A stretch of DNA of 64,000 bases from Flavivirga algicola. GTDB lineage: Bacteria; Bacteroidota; Bacteroidia; Flavobacteriales; Flavobacteriaceae. The translations under genes and the position numbers were made by a program. The stretch lies in NCBI RefSeq assembly GCF_012910715.1, contig NZ_JABBHF010000009.1, positions 62,001-126,000 on the forward strand, written 5' to 3'. The notes under the pieces are model-generated. The model made no database searches and was not told the origin of the DNA. It saw only the letters and a list, made by a program, of their open reading frames with translations. Position 1 is the first letter of the stretch. Every line of letters starts with the position of its first letter. This document shows positions 28,633 to 38,218 of this stretch, piece after piece.

Positions 28633-30892
28633 TGGGGGTTGCTACTACAAGCGCAATAACTATTAACGCTAAAAAGTTTTTAGTGAGTAATCTAAATATG
28701 GTTTCCATAGAAGCGCCAAGTACCTTACGAATACTCATCTCTTTACTACGTTGCTCAACCATATAAGCTGAAAGCGCCAATAAACCTAGACAAGCCACCA
28801 ATATTGCTAAAATGGCAAATGCAGTGAACATAGTTTTAGTCCTATTCACATTATCATACATTTTAGAAAAAGAGGCATCCATAAACTCATAGCGAAACGC
28901 CATATTTGGAACAAATTCTTTCCACTTTGCTTCCATTGATGATAACACTGAAGATGCATTTTTTGCATTTATTTTTACTGAAGTGATAGATGGACTAATA
29001 CCACTAAAAAAGCAAAGGGGGCTTACTGTAGTCTTCATAGTATCATAATTAAAATCTTCTACAACACCAATAATTTCCCAAAGCTGTCCGTATCTTGAAA
29101 CGCGCTTACCAATAGGATCATTAAGTCTTAATTCCTTTTGCATGGCTTGGTTAATGATCACTGCTTGTTCATCTGAAGCTCTACCTGAAATAAAATTACG
29201 ACCATCTACTAAGTTCATTCCCATGGTCTCTATATAATCTTCATCTATTACCCATGCTTGTCCAGGCACACTTTCATCTATGCCACTCTTTCCTTCATTT
29301 TCAAAGGTGTTTCCATTTCGTTTGGTACCTTCAATAGGTAAATAATCGCTAATAGTAACGTTGCTTACCCCTGGCAATTTCTTAAGCTCTTCTTTAAAGG
29401 TTTCAACTCTGCTATTCAGAATATTGGTGCTGTAAATTTGAACCACCTGATCTTTCTCAAATCCAACTTTAGAATTTAGAATAAAGTCCATCTGCTGATT
29501 TACTACAATGGTGCCAATCATTAAAATAATGGAAACAGTAAACTGAAATACTACCAAACTACTTCTAAGTCCTCCAGATTTACTACCAGAGCTTAATTTC
29601 CACTTAAGTACATTTATCGGGTTAAAGTTTGATAAGTAAAAAGAAGGGTATAACCCAGCAAGTGTTCCTACAATAATTGAGACAAACAGAATTGTAGGTA
29701 AGAAGCCCAAACTAGTCCATGGTAGGTTCAATTCGATACCAGAAATAGTTCTAAAAAGAGGCATGAATAAGGCAGATAATGCAATTCCTATTATAAAAGC
29801 AATGATGGAAATAAGAATAGACTCTGCTAAAAATTGCCCAATAAGTTGTGTTCTTGTAGAGCCCACCACCTTTCTAAGACCTACTTCTTTTGCTCTATTA
29901 GCAGATTTGGCAGTAGAAAGGTTTACAAAATTTATACTGGCTATAATTAAAATAAATAAAGCTATGATGCCAAATATCCATACAATCTTAGCATCGTTTC
30001 TGAAACTAGATTCAAAATCTATATGAGCTGAATATAAATTGATATCGATTAATGGCTGTAACTCCATTTTAAAGCGTTCGTCCATTTGTTCCCAACCTGC
30101 AAATCCAGCTGATTTAAATGCTGGTTTTATATAGTTTTCTATTAATGAGCTACTCATCTTTTTTTCAAAGGCAGCGACATCTGTATCTGGTTTTAAAACT
30201 AGGTAAGTAAAATAGTTGTTCTGAAACCAACGGGTTTGTTCTCCTTCACCAAACTCAACATCTGTTAAAGTGATTAAAAACTCATAATCTAAATGTGAGT
30301 TACTTGCAAAGTCTTTCATGACTCCTGTAATCTCAAAAGGGTCTTCTAAATTACCATTTAGGTACATAATACGTCCAACAGGGTTTTCCTTCTGAAAATA
30401 TTTTGTAGCCATACGCTCAGAAATCACTATAGTTTTTGGTTTTTTTAATGCTGTAGCGGCATCACCATAAACCATTTTAACACCCATAATATCAATCATG
30501 GATTGATCTGCATACGTAAAGCCTTCTTCATGATATTGCATATCCTCACCATTAAAACGGATATCATTACTACCAGCTCCAGGGAATAACTGGTTAGCCA
30601 TTAACCTCCCTGAGTTTTCAACTTCTTCAAAGTCATTTAAAACAGTACTAGCTGTATTAGCAGAGAAATGTATGCCTGCATCTATACGTCCATCTTCAAC
30701 ATACTGACCTATCACTCTATACACATTCTGTGAGTTAGGCACATCTTTGTCATAACTACTTTCATGAAGAATATATACAGTTATTAAAATACAGGCGGCT
30801 ACACCTATACTTAATCCAAAAATATTGATAAACGAAAACCCCTTATTCTTTAAAAGGTTTCTCCACGCAATTTTAAAATAGTTTAGTATCAT
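28457..30892 (-). CDS. ABC permease P7 (tandem triplet member)
   Basis: 811 residues, flanked on both sides by the same junction sequence, so a single homologous crossover would gain or lose exactly this gene. It starts MILNYFKIAWRN like P6, while P8 starts MIRNYFKIAWRN. The EGEQTRWFQNNYF segment (about 218-230) is shared with P8 and not P6. The stretch MIDIMGVKMVYGDAATALKKP instead differs from both. Coupling helix 2 is RSKEMSIRKVLGASMET. The C-terminus is NPAGVLRSE. The patchwork suggests gene conversion within the triplet. Confidence 0.95.
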   Translation of the reverse strand: MILNYFKIAWRNLLKNKGFSFINIFGLSIGVAACILITVYILHESSYDKDVPNSQNVYRVIGQYVEDGRIDAGIHFSANTASTVLNDFEEVENSGRLMANQLFPGAGSNDIRFNGEDMQYHEEGFTYADQSMIDIMGVKMVYGDAATALKKPKTIVISERMATKYFQKENPVGRIMYLNGNLEDPFEITGVMKDFASNSHLDYEFLITLTDVEFGEGEQTRWFQNNYFTYLVLKPDTDVAAFEKKMSSSLIENYIKPAFKSAGFAGWEQMDERFKMELQPLIDINLYSAHIDFESSFRNDAKIVWIFGIIALFILIIASINFVNLSTAKSANRAKEVGLRKVVGSTRTQLIGQFLAESILISIIAFIIGIALSALFMPLFRTISGIELNLPWTSLGFLPTILFVSIIVGTLAGLYPSFYLSNFNPINVLKWKLSSGSKSGGLRSSLVVFQFTVSIILMIGTIVVNQQMDFILNSKVGFEKDQVVQIYSTNILNSRVETFKEELKKLPGVSNVTISDYLPIEGTKRNGNTFENEGKSGIDESVPGQAWVIDEDYIETMGMNLVDGRNFISGRASDEQAVIINQAMQKELRLNDPIGKRVSRYGQLWEIIGVVEDFNYDTMKTTVSPLCFFSGISPSITSVKINAKNASSVLSSMEAKWKEFVPNMAFRYEFMDASFSKMYDNVNRTKTMFTAFAILAILVACLGLLALSAYMVEQRSKEMSIRKVLGASMETIFRLLTKNFLALIVIALVVATPIAYYLMQNWLQDYEYSIDMSWSVFAIAGIIALAIAFVTISYHAIKSAIINPAGVLRSE

Positions 30893-31084
30893 GATTTTTT
30901 TTACGATTTTATTCAGACCTCAAAACTTCAGCGGGGTTGATAATTGCAGATTTAATGGCATGATAACTAATGGTTACGAAAGCTATTGCTAATGCTATAA
31001 TACCCGCAATAGCAAAAACAGACCAAGACATATCAATGCTATATTCATAATCTTGTAACCAATTTTGCATTAAGTAATAAGCAA
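30813..31084. repeat. Direct repeat at the P7/P8 junction (copy 2)
   Basis: Counterpart of 28360-28632. It covers the start of P7, the 16-base gap and the last roughly 60 codons of P8. The differences I see are four or five single bases and a T run of eight instead of nine. Confidence 0.9.
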
Positions 31085-33335
31085 CAGGAATAGCTACAAC
31101 CAATGCAATTACAATTAGTACTAAAAAGTTTTTAGTAAGTAGTTTAAATATGGTTTGCATTGAAGCCCCTAACACTTTACGAATGCTCATTTCTTTATTA
31201 CGTTGCTCAACCATATAAGCCGAAAGCGCCAACAAACCTAAACAAGCAATTAAAATGGCTAAAATGGCAAATGTGGTAAATATGGATTTCATTCTACTTA
31301 CGTTATCGTACATCTTTGCAAAGGAGGTATCCATAAATTCATAACGAAAAGCCATATTGGGAACAAAGGTTTTCCATTTAGATTCTATAGTAGTTAAAAC
31401 TCCAGAGACATTTGTGGTATTAATTTTTACAGATGTTATTGAAGGGCTTATGGCATAGAAAAGAGCTAGAGGTTGCACAGCTTCTTTCATGGTATTGAAA
31501 TTAAAATCTTCAACAACTCCAACTATTTCATAAAGGTTTCCAAATCTGTCAATTCTTTTCCCAACAGGTTCCTCTAATTTTAATTTTGCAACCATAGCTT
31601 GATTGATGATAACAGCTTGTTCGTCAGAAGCCCTGTTGGCTATAAAGTTTCGCCCGTCAACAAGTGTCATTCCTAATGTTTCTATATAGTCTTCATCAAT
31701 GGCCCAAGCTTGACCTGATATAATTTCATCTGGATTATCACTACCTTCATTTTTAAAACTATTTCCATTTCGTTTGGTACCTTCAATAGGTAAATAATCA
31801 CTTATGGAAGCATGGCTTATTCCTGGTAGTTGCTTAAGTTCTTCTTTAAAAGTTTCAACGTGCTCACCCATAACACCTGTACTATAAATTTGTAGGACTT
31901 GGTCTTTTTCAAAACCTATTTTTGAATTTAGAATAAAATTCATTTGCTGATTAACAATTAACGTCCCTACTATCAGCACAATAGAAATGGCAAATTGAAA
32001 AACCACGAGACTACCTCTTAACCCTCCTGATTTGCTTCCTGTACCTAATTTTCCTTTAAGTACATTAACTGGATTAAATTTTGAGAGGTAAAAAGAAGGA
32101 TACAATCCAGCTAATGTCCCTACTACTAATGATGCCAATAAAATAGTGGGTATAAACCCATAACTAGCCCAAGGCATTGTTAAATCTATACCAGACATTT
32201 GTCTGAATAGTGGCATTAATAAAGCTGACAATGCAATACCTATAATAAATGCAATAAAAGAGATAATAATAGATTCTGCTAAAAATTGCCCAATGAGCTG
32301 AGTACGTGTAGAGCCTACCACTTTTCTTAGGCCGACCTCCTTAGCACGATTGGCTGATTTTGCTGTAGATAGGTTTACAAAATTAATGCTGGCTATAATT
32401 AAGATGAACAAAGCTACGATACCAAAAACCCAGATAATCTTAATGTCGTTACGAAAACTTGATTCATAATCAAACTGAGAAGAATGCAAATTAATATCGG
32501 TTAATGGTTGTAGAAACATTTTAAATTTATCACTGTCTACCTCATAGCCTCCAGCTTTATAGGCTGGCGTTAAATACCGTTCCATTAATGTTGTGTTCAT
32601 CTTTTTTTCAAAAGTTGTAACACCTATTTCTGGTTTTAAAACCACATACGAGAAGTAATTATTTTGATACCATCTGGTTTGTTCTCCTTCACCAAACTCT
32701 ACATCTTTTAAAGTGATTAAAAAATCATATTCTAAATGGGAATTGCTTTTAAAATCCGTCATCACTCCATTAATTTTGAATGGCCTATCATTATTTCCAT
32801 TCAAATACATGGAACGCCCTATGGGATTTTGGTTTTTAAAATACTTATTAGCTATGGTTTCTGAAATCACAATGGTGTTAGGATTTGAAAGGGCAGTCTT
32901 GGCATCTCCATACACCATTTGAATATCCATAATATCTATTATAGATTGGTCGGCATAGGTAAAACCTTCTTCATAATGTTGGGTGTTTTCTCCATCAAAA
33001 CGTATATTGTTACTGCCTGCACCCCAAAATAGTTCAGTAGCCATAAGCCTTCCTGTGTTTTGTACTTCTTCAAAATCCTGTAAAATTGTAGGAGCAGTGT
33101 TTGCAGAAAAATGAATTGTGGGTGTGATTTGATCGTCTATAATGAAATTACCCGTTATTCTATATATATTTTCTGAATTAGAAACATGTTTATCATAACT
33201 ACTTTCATGTAGAATATAAATTGATATTAAAATACAGGCTGCAACACCAATACTTAATCCAAAAATGTTGATAAATGAAAACCCTTTGTTTTTTAAAAGG
33301 TTTCTCCATGCGATTTTGAAATAGTTACGTATCAT
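30909..33335 (-). CDS. ABC permease P8 (tandem triplet member)
   Basis: 808 residues. Coupling helix 1 is RAKEVGLRKVVGSTRTQ and coupling helix 2 RNKEMSIRKVLGASMQT. It shares the block YADQSIIDIM and NKYFKNQNPIGRSMYLNGNN with P6, but EGEQTRW and the C-terminal 60 residues with P7. The C-terminus is NPAEVLRSE. The first periplasmic region (about 57-80, GNFIIDDQITPTIHF) is unique. It starts with MIR, in contrast to the MIL of P6 and P7, and lies four bases from the stop of... its upstream neighbour P9 (33340). Substrate unknown. Confidence 0.95.
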   Translation of the reverse strand: MIRNYFKIAWRNLLKNKGFSFINIFGLSIGVAACILISIYILHESSYDKHVSNSENIYRITGNFIIDDQITPTIHFSANTAPTILQDFEEVQNTGRLMATELFWGAGSNNIRFDGENTQHYEEGFTYADQSIIDIMDIQMVYGDAKTALSNPNTIVISETIANKYFKNQNPIGRSMYLNGNNDRPFKINGVMTDFKSNSHLEYDFLITLKDVEFGEGEQTRWYQNNYFSYVVLKPEIGVTTFEKKMNTTLMERYLTPAYKAGGYEVDSDKFKMFLQPLTDINLHSSQFDYESSFRNDIKIIWVFGIVALFILIIASINFVNLSTAKSANRAKEVGLRKVVGSTRTQLIGQFLAESIIISFIAFIIGIALSALLMPLFRQMSGIDLTMPWASYGFIPTILLASLVVGTLAGLYPSFYLSKFNPVNVLKGKLGTGSKSGGLRGSLVVFQFAISIVLIVGTLIVNQQMNFILNSKIGFEKDQVLQIYSTGVMGEHVETFKEELKQLPGISHASISDYLPIEGTKRNGNSFKNEGSDNPDEIISGQAWAIDEDYIETLGMTLVDGRNFIANRASDEQAVIINQAMVAKLKLEEPVGKRIDRFGNLYEIVGVVEDFNFNTMKEAVQPLALFYAISPSITSVKINTTNVSGVLTTIESKWKTFVPNMAFRYEFMDTSFAKMYDNVSRMKSIFTTFAILAILIACLGLLALSAYMVEQRNKEMSIRKVLGASMQTIFKLLTKNFLVLIVIALVVAIPVAYYLMQNWLQDYEYSIDMSWSVFAIAGIIALAIAFVTISYHAIKSAIINPAEVLRSE

Positions 33336-33339
33336 AATA

Positions 33340-35769
33340 CTATTCTTGTTTAAGTGAATGAACTGGATTAATTAAAGCAGCATTGATAGTTTTAATACTG
33401 ATAGAAATTATTACAAGTAGAAAAACCAATATTACAGGTAGTGCTAGCATCCAGAGGCTTAATGATATCCTGCTAGCAAAATTATCAAGCCAGTTATTAG
33501 CTAAAAGATAGGCAATGGGCACCCCAATAAGCATAGAGATAAACACCGTTTTTACAAAGTTTTTTGATAGTAATACCAGAATATTAGAAACACTGGCCCC
33601 TATCACTTTTCGGATACCGATTTCTTTTTGTCTTTTTAACACTGTAAAAGAAGCTAAACCAAATAAACCAAGACAAGCTATTAGTATGGCAAATCCAGTC
33701 AATACATTAAATACAGATTGAAAACGTCTATCTGCTTTAAACTGTTTATCAAATTCCGTATCCATAAAAAAGTATGAAAACGGGGCTTCAGGAAAAACCG
33801 ATTTATAAACCTTTGCTAATTGAGCTAGCTGCTTTTTCGGATTACTATTATGAAATTTTATACTAGCTAATCCATCAAAAGAGTTTGAAAATCTATGGAT
33901 TATAGGAACAAACGGTGCTTTAGCCGACTCTTGATGGTAATCTTTAAGAACCCCTTTTATAGACCATTCGGCACCCCACATTTTTATTGTTTTCCCAATA
34001 ACCGACTCATAATCTGTCACTCCCCAAAGTTTTAGTGCTTTTTCATTCACTATAACTTCCTGTTTGTTAGGAGTACTGGTTTTATCAAAATTCGTACCTG
34101 CCAGTAATTGCATATTCATTAGAGGAATGAAGTTTTTATCAATTGTAGTGATGTAAAAATTATGATTATGCTTTTCTGAAGATTCCGAGAGATTAATACC
34201 AGTTGTAGTACTCATCTCATTAGCCAATTCACCTGGTACAGCTTCAGATAAAGACACGTTTTTAATGTTTGAGTTTGCCAGTAGCTTTTGCTTAAATACA
34301 CTATATTTTTCCGTAGAACCATTTTGCATAGGTGCCTCAACTACAATTGTATTTTCAGTTTCTACTCCCAATTCAATATTTCTTATAAAACTGAGTTGAG
34401 ACTTAATAGTAAATACTAATATTAAAAGAACGATGGTTACTGTAAATTGAAATACAACCAAAGACTTTCTCAATAGCACCCCTTTAAAAGAATGCGTAAA
34501 GTTCCCTTTAAGAATAAGTGACGGTTTAAAAGATGACAATACTAAAGCTGGATATACACCAGAGAACAACACCCCAAAAACTAAAAATACTCCAAGAATT
34601 CCCCAGAAAACTATATCTGTAAACACATTAAAACCATCTGGTAATCCTGCTATTTCAACAAAATTGTCTTTAACAAAAAAGATAATGATCAATGCACAAA
34701 CTCCAGCTAACAAGTTCATTAGAAAGGCTTCTACTAAAAATTGAAATCGCAACTGGCTTTTGGTGGATCCTACTACTTTTCTAACACCTACTTCTTTAGC
34801 TCTATCTAAGGCTTTTGAGGTGGTTAAATTAATATAGTTAACATAAGCACTAATAATGACTAAAAAAGCAACGCCTAATAAGAAAAATACAGCTGTAGCA
34901 CTTCCATTTGGTTCTGGCTCAAAAGGCTTATTAGAATATAAGTGTATATCTTCTATTTTTTGACTAATTACACGATCGGTTTCTAACTTACCTTCACGTT
35001 TTAATTGCTTGTTAAATGCAACTAAGTTTTGTGTAAAATTTTCATAGGAAGCGTTGTCATTTAGTAAAGCATAGGTATAGGTATTATTTCCATCCCAGTT
35101 GTTTTCTGTTTCACCATAAAATGCTTGCATAATTGGGTCTTTAAGCAATGTTGTATAAGACATCAACATATCAAACTTTAAATGGGTATTGGAGGGGCTA
35201 TCTGGAACCACACCAACGATGTCTAATAACAATTCCGTTCCTGCAGCTGGTAAGGCAATGGTTTCTCCAATTACATTTGTACGGTTAAAGTATTTTAGGG
35301 CAACAGACTCTGTTAAAACGGTTTGATTAGGTTCTTTAAAAAGGCCCTCTTCTTTCCCATGTATTAAAGGGTATGAAAAGAGGTTAAAGAAAGATGGGTC
35401 TGTGGCATACACTTTTTCTACTATAAACTGTTTGTTATTAACTTCTATGGTTATAGTAGGTTCTCCAATATGATAAGCTCTTGTAAAGTTTTTAATCTCG
35501 TTCATTTCAGCTTGTAACTTAGCTCCTAATGGCGGATTCGTTTCGCAATCTTGAGAACTAACTGTTTCACCATCCATAATATCATAAGTAAGTCTTACTA
35601 TTCTATCAGCGTTTTCATGTGTGTTTTCATAACTTAATTCAAACCTTACATATTGAATAATTAATAAGGCTATTGCAAAACCAGTTGCCAACCCTAACAA
35701 ATTAATAGCTGTAAAGCTTTTATCTTTTGAAAAACTTCGCCATGCGATTTTGAAATAGTTACGTATCAT
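33340..35769 (-). CDS. ABC permease P9
   Basis: 809 residues starting MIRNYFKIAWRSFSKDKSF. TM1 is INLLGLATGFAIALLIIQYV. Coupling helix 1 is RAKEVGVRKVVGSTKSQ. Coupling helix 2 is KRQKEIGIRKVIGASVSN. TM5 (KSLVVFQFTVTIVLLILVFTI) is slightly longer than in the others. The C-terminus NPVHSLKQE is unique to this gene. The second periplasmic domain holds SEAVPGELANEMSTTTG, the counterpart of the glycine/proline turn that follows TM5 in all paralogues. The stop is four bases upstream of P8's start codon, so translational coupling is likely. Confidence 0.95.
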   Translation of the reverse strand: MIRNYFKIAWRSFSKDKSFTAINLLGLATGFAIALLIIQYVRFELSYENTHENADRIVRLTYDIMDGETVSSQDCETNPPLGAKLQAEMNEIKNFTRAYHIGEPTITIEVNNKQFIVEKVYATDPSFFNLFSYPLIHGKEEGLFKEPNQTVLTESVALKYFNRTNVIGETIALPAAGTELLLDIVGVVPDSPSNTHLKFDMLMSYTTLLKDPIMQAFYGETENNWDGNNTYTYALLNDNASYENFTQNLVAFNKQLKREGKLETDRVISQKIEDIHLYSNKPFEPEPNGSATAVFFLLGVAFLVIISAYVNYINLTTSKALDRAKEVGVRKVVGSTKSQLRFQFLVEAFLMNLLAGVCALIIIFFVKDNFVEIAGLPDGFNVFTDIVFWGILGVFLVFGVLFSGVYPALVLSSFKPSLILKGNFTHSFKGVLLRKSLVVFQFTVTIVLLILVFTIKSQLSFIRNIELGVETENTIVVEAPMQNGSTEKYSVFKQKLLANSNIKNVSLSEAVPGELANEMSTTTGINLSESSEKHNHNFYITTIDKNFIPLMNMQLLAGTNFDKTSTPNKQEVIVNEKALKLWGVTDYESVIGKTIKMWGAEWSIKGVLKDYHQESAKAPFVPIIHRFSNSFDGLASIKFHNSNPKKQLAQLAKVYKSVFPEAPFSYFFMDTEFDKQFKADRRFQSVFNVLTGFAILIACLGLFGLASFTVLKRQKEIGIRKVIGASVSNILVLLSKNFVKTVFISMLIGVPIAYLLANNWLDNFASRISLSLWMLALPVILVFLLVIISISIKTINAALINPVHSLKQE

Positions 35770-35798
35770 AATTGTTTGTTTTTTGATCCTGCGATGAT

Positions 35799-38198
35799 TT
35801 ATTCAGTTCTTAAGCTTTTTACCGGATTTGCCCTCGCCGCTTTTAAAGCATAAAAACTCATTGTAAAAATGGCTATTCCCAGAGCCATAGAGCCCGCCAT
35901 TGCAAATACCCACCAATCAATTTTTATACTAAAAGCATATTCGTTAAGCCATTTTCTCATGGCATACCATGAAAATGGGGTCGCTACCAGAATTGCTATT
36001 CCTACTAACTTTATAAAATCTTTAGACAATAATGTGACAATACTACTTACTTCCGCTCCCAATACTTTTCTAACACCAATTTCCTTAGTTCTTTGCATAG
36101 CACTATACGTTGTAAGCCCCAATAGGCCTAAGCAAGCAATGAGAATTGCTAAAAATGAAAATATGGTAAACAGCTCTTTAAATTTAAAATCGGCTTCATA
36201 TTGCGTATTAAAAGAGTCATCTAAAAAGCGATATAAAAAAGGCCGATGTGGTGCTAAAACAACCCATTTATCACGTATATCTGCAATAGTTTTCTGAAGA
36301 TTTGAAGACTTTATTTGTAATGATAAATATTTACCTGCAGACTCTAAACGGAGAGCTAATGGAGCTACTTCATGATGAAGTGACACATAATTAAAATCTT
36401 TTACTACACCTATAACTGTGCCTTCTCTTCCCCACTGCTGAAAACGTTTGCCAATAATTTCTGATGGATTAGTATATCCTAAACTTCTCGTGGCAGCTTC
36501 GTTTACTACCATAGAGGAAATAGTATCTGCAGGAAAATCTCTGGAATAGGCTCTACCTGCTACCATTTCTATATTGTAATGCGGAATAAAATCGACGTCT
36601 ACTTCATATAAAAAAGGGTCAAAAACCTGCATTGGTCCCTCTTTAGTTTCCATGCTGGTACCTGCAGCTGGAAAATGACCTCCTGGAACCGTTCTTGAAG
36701 ATGCAACAGAATTAACCCCTGAAAGGCTTAAAAATTCACTTTTTATAGTTTCTAGATTAAGGAGCACTTCACGATCCCAATTGTAGTCTATTACCAGCTG
36801 TTGTTCTCTATCAAACCCTAAATTTTTATTCACCATATAATCTAATTGAGAATAGACTATTATGGTACAAGCTATTAAAGCTATAGACAAGCTAAATTGG
36901 AATACAACTAAGCCTTTTCTTAAATTCACACCACTTTTAGAAGTACTAAAAACACCTTTTAAAACGCTGGACGGATTAAAACCTGATAGCACAAAAGCAG
37001 GGTAAACACCAGCCAATACTCCTGCAATTAACGCTGTTCCAATATATAATGCGAGCGTATAGCTATTAAAAATTTCACTACTAACAAATTGTTTTCCTGT
37101 AATATCATTTATATAAGGCAGGCATAACATTGCTATACCAAGACCCAGGATTGCTGAAAGCAAGACTATGATTAATGACTCTCCTAAAAATTGATATATC
37201 AAGCCCTTTTTGTTTGCTCCAATCACTTTTCTTACACCAACTTCTTTTGCTCTTTCTAAAGATCTTGCTGTTGAAAGGTTCATAAAATTGATACTCGCAA
37301 TTATTAGAATAAACAAACCGATAATAGCAAAAATGTATATGTTTGACAGGTTACCAGTGACACCTGGTTGTCTCGCCACTTTAGACTTTAGATATGCATC
37401 AGATAAAGGTTCAAAAGAAATATCGTAGTAGTGATCTTCACTTCTTTCTGGCCAGTTTCTTTTTATAAAATCAGGCATTTTAGCCTGGAATGCTTCTTGA
37501 TTAAAGTTATCGGCCACCAGGAAATAGGTATAAAAATCTACATATCCCCAATAACCAAAAATATTTGGTCTGGTTTGATAAAATGAACTCATAGACATGA
37601 GCACATCAAAAGAAAAATGAGAATTCCCAGGTATATCTTTCATGACACCTGTTACTGTATATTTGCCATCTCTGGCTCTTCCTCCTTTTCCATCCAGAGT
37701 TTTTCCCATTGGGTCTTCATTGCCAAAATACTTTTTAGCTGTAGTTTCTGTCAATACTACAGAATAAGGTGCTTCTAAAGCTGTTTCTGGATTACCTGAT
37801 AGTAAAGGCCACGTGAATACATCAAAAACAGTGGGGTCTACATAAAAACAGTCACCTTCTTGAAAAGAGTGTTGATTATAACTTAACAACACATCTGATC
37901 TTCCTGAAAACTGAACTTTTTCAATAACTTCAGGAAAATCATTTTTTAAAGCTGGACCCACTGGTGCATTACCCCATATCCATCTATCCTCTAAGTTATT
38001 TTCACTACTGTGATGTACAACTCTATATATGTTATTGCCTTTCTCATGGTAATTATCAAATGAAAGTTCATTTTTTATAAATAAAACTATGAGTAAAAAA
38101 CAGGTCATTCCAATTGCTAAGCCTCCAATATTAATAAAGGAATATCCCTTGTTTTTCAACAGGTACCTCCAGGCAATTTTAAAATAGTTACGTATCAT
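35799..38198 (-). CDS. ABC permease P10
   Basis: 799 residues starting MIRNYFKIAWRYLLKNKGYS. TM1 is NIGGLAIGMTCFLLIVLFI. Coupling helix 1 is RAKEVGVRKVIGANKKG (about 313-329), and coupling helix 2 QRTKEIGVRKVLGAEVSS. The C-terminus is NPVKSLRTE. TM3 and TM4 (LIIVLLSAILGLGIAM and YIGTALIAGVLAGVYPAF) are standard. Periplasmic domain 1 is rich in aromatic residues (WGYVDFYTYFLVADNF, about 218-233), more so than the neighbours. The gaps on either side are 20 and 29 bases. Confidence 0.95.
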   Translation of the reverse strand: MIRNYFKIAWRYLLKNKGYSFINIGGLAIGMTCFLLIVLFIKNELSFDNYHEKGNNIYRVVHHSSENNLEDRWIWGNAPVGPALKNDFPEVIEKVQFSGRSDVLLSYNQHSFQEGDCFYVDPTVFDVFTWPLLSGNPETALEAPYSVVLTETTAKKYFGNEDPMGKTLDGKGGRARDGKYTVTGVMKDIPGNSHFSFDVLMSMSSFYQTRPNIFGYWGYVDFYTYFLVADNFNQEAFQAKMPDFIKRNWPERSEDHYYDISFEPLSDAYLKSKVARQPGVTGNLSNIYIFAIIGLFILIIASINFMNLSTARSLERAKEVGVRKVIGANKKGLIYQFLGESLIIVLLSAILGLGIAMLCLPYINDITGKQFVSSEIFNSYTLALYIGTALIAGVLAGVYPAFVLSGFNPSSVLKGVFSTSKSGVNLRKGLVVFQFSLSIALIACTIIVYSQLDYMVNKNLGFDREQQLVIDYNWDREVLLNLETIKSEFLSLSGVNSVASSRTVPGGHFPAAGTSMETKEGPMQVFDPFLYEVDVDFIPHYNIEMVAGRAYSRDFPADTISSMVVNEAATRSLGYTNPSEIIGKRFQQWGREGTVIGVVKDFNYVSLHHEVAPLALRLESAGKYLSLQIKSSNLQKTIADIRDKWVVLAPHRPFLYRFLDDSFNTQYEADFKFKELFTIFSFLAILIACLGLLGLTTYSAMQRTKEIGVRKVLGAEVSSIVTLLSKDFIKLVGIAILVATPFSWYAMRKWLNEYAFSIKIDWWVFAMAGSMALGIAIFTMSFYALKAARANPVKSLRTE

Positions 38199-38218
38199 GA
38201 TTTTATTGTTTGCTTATT

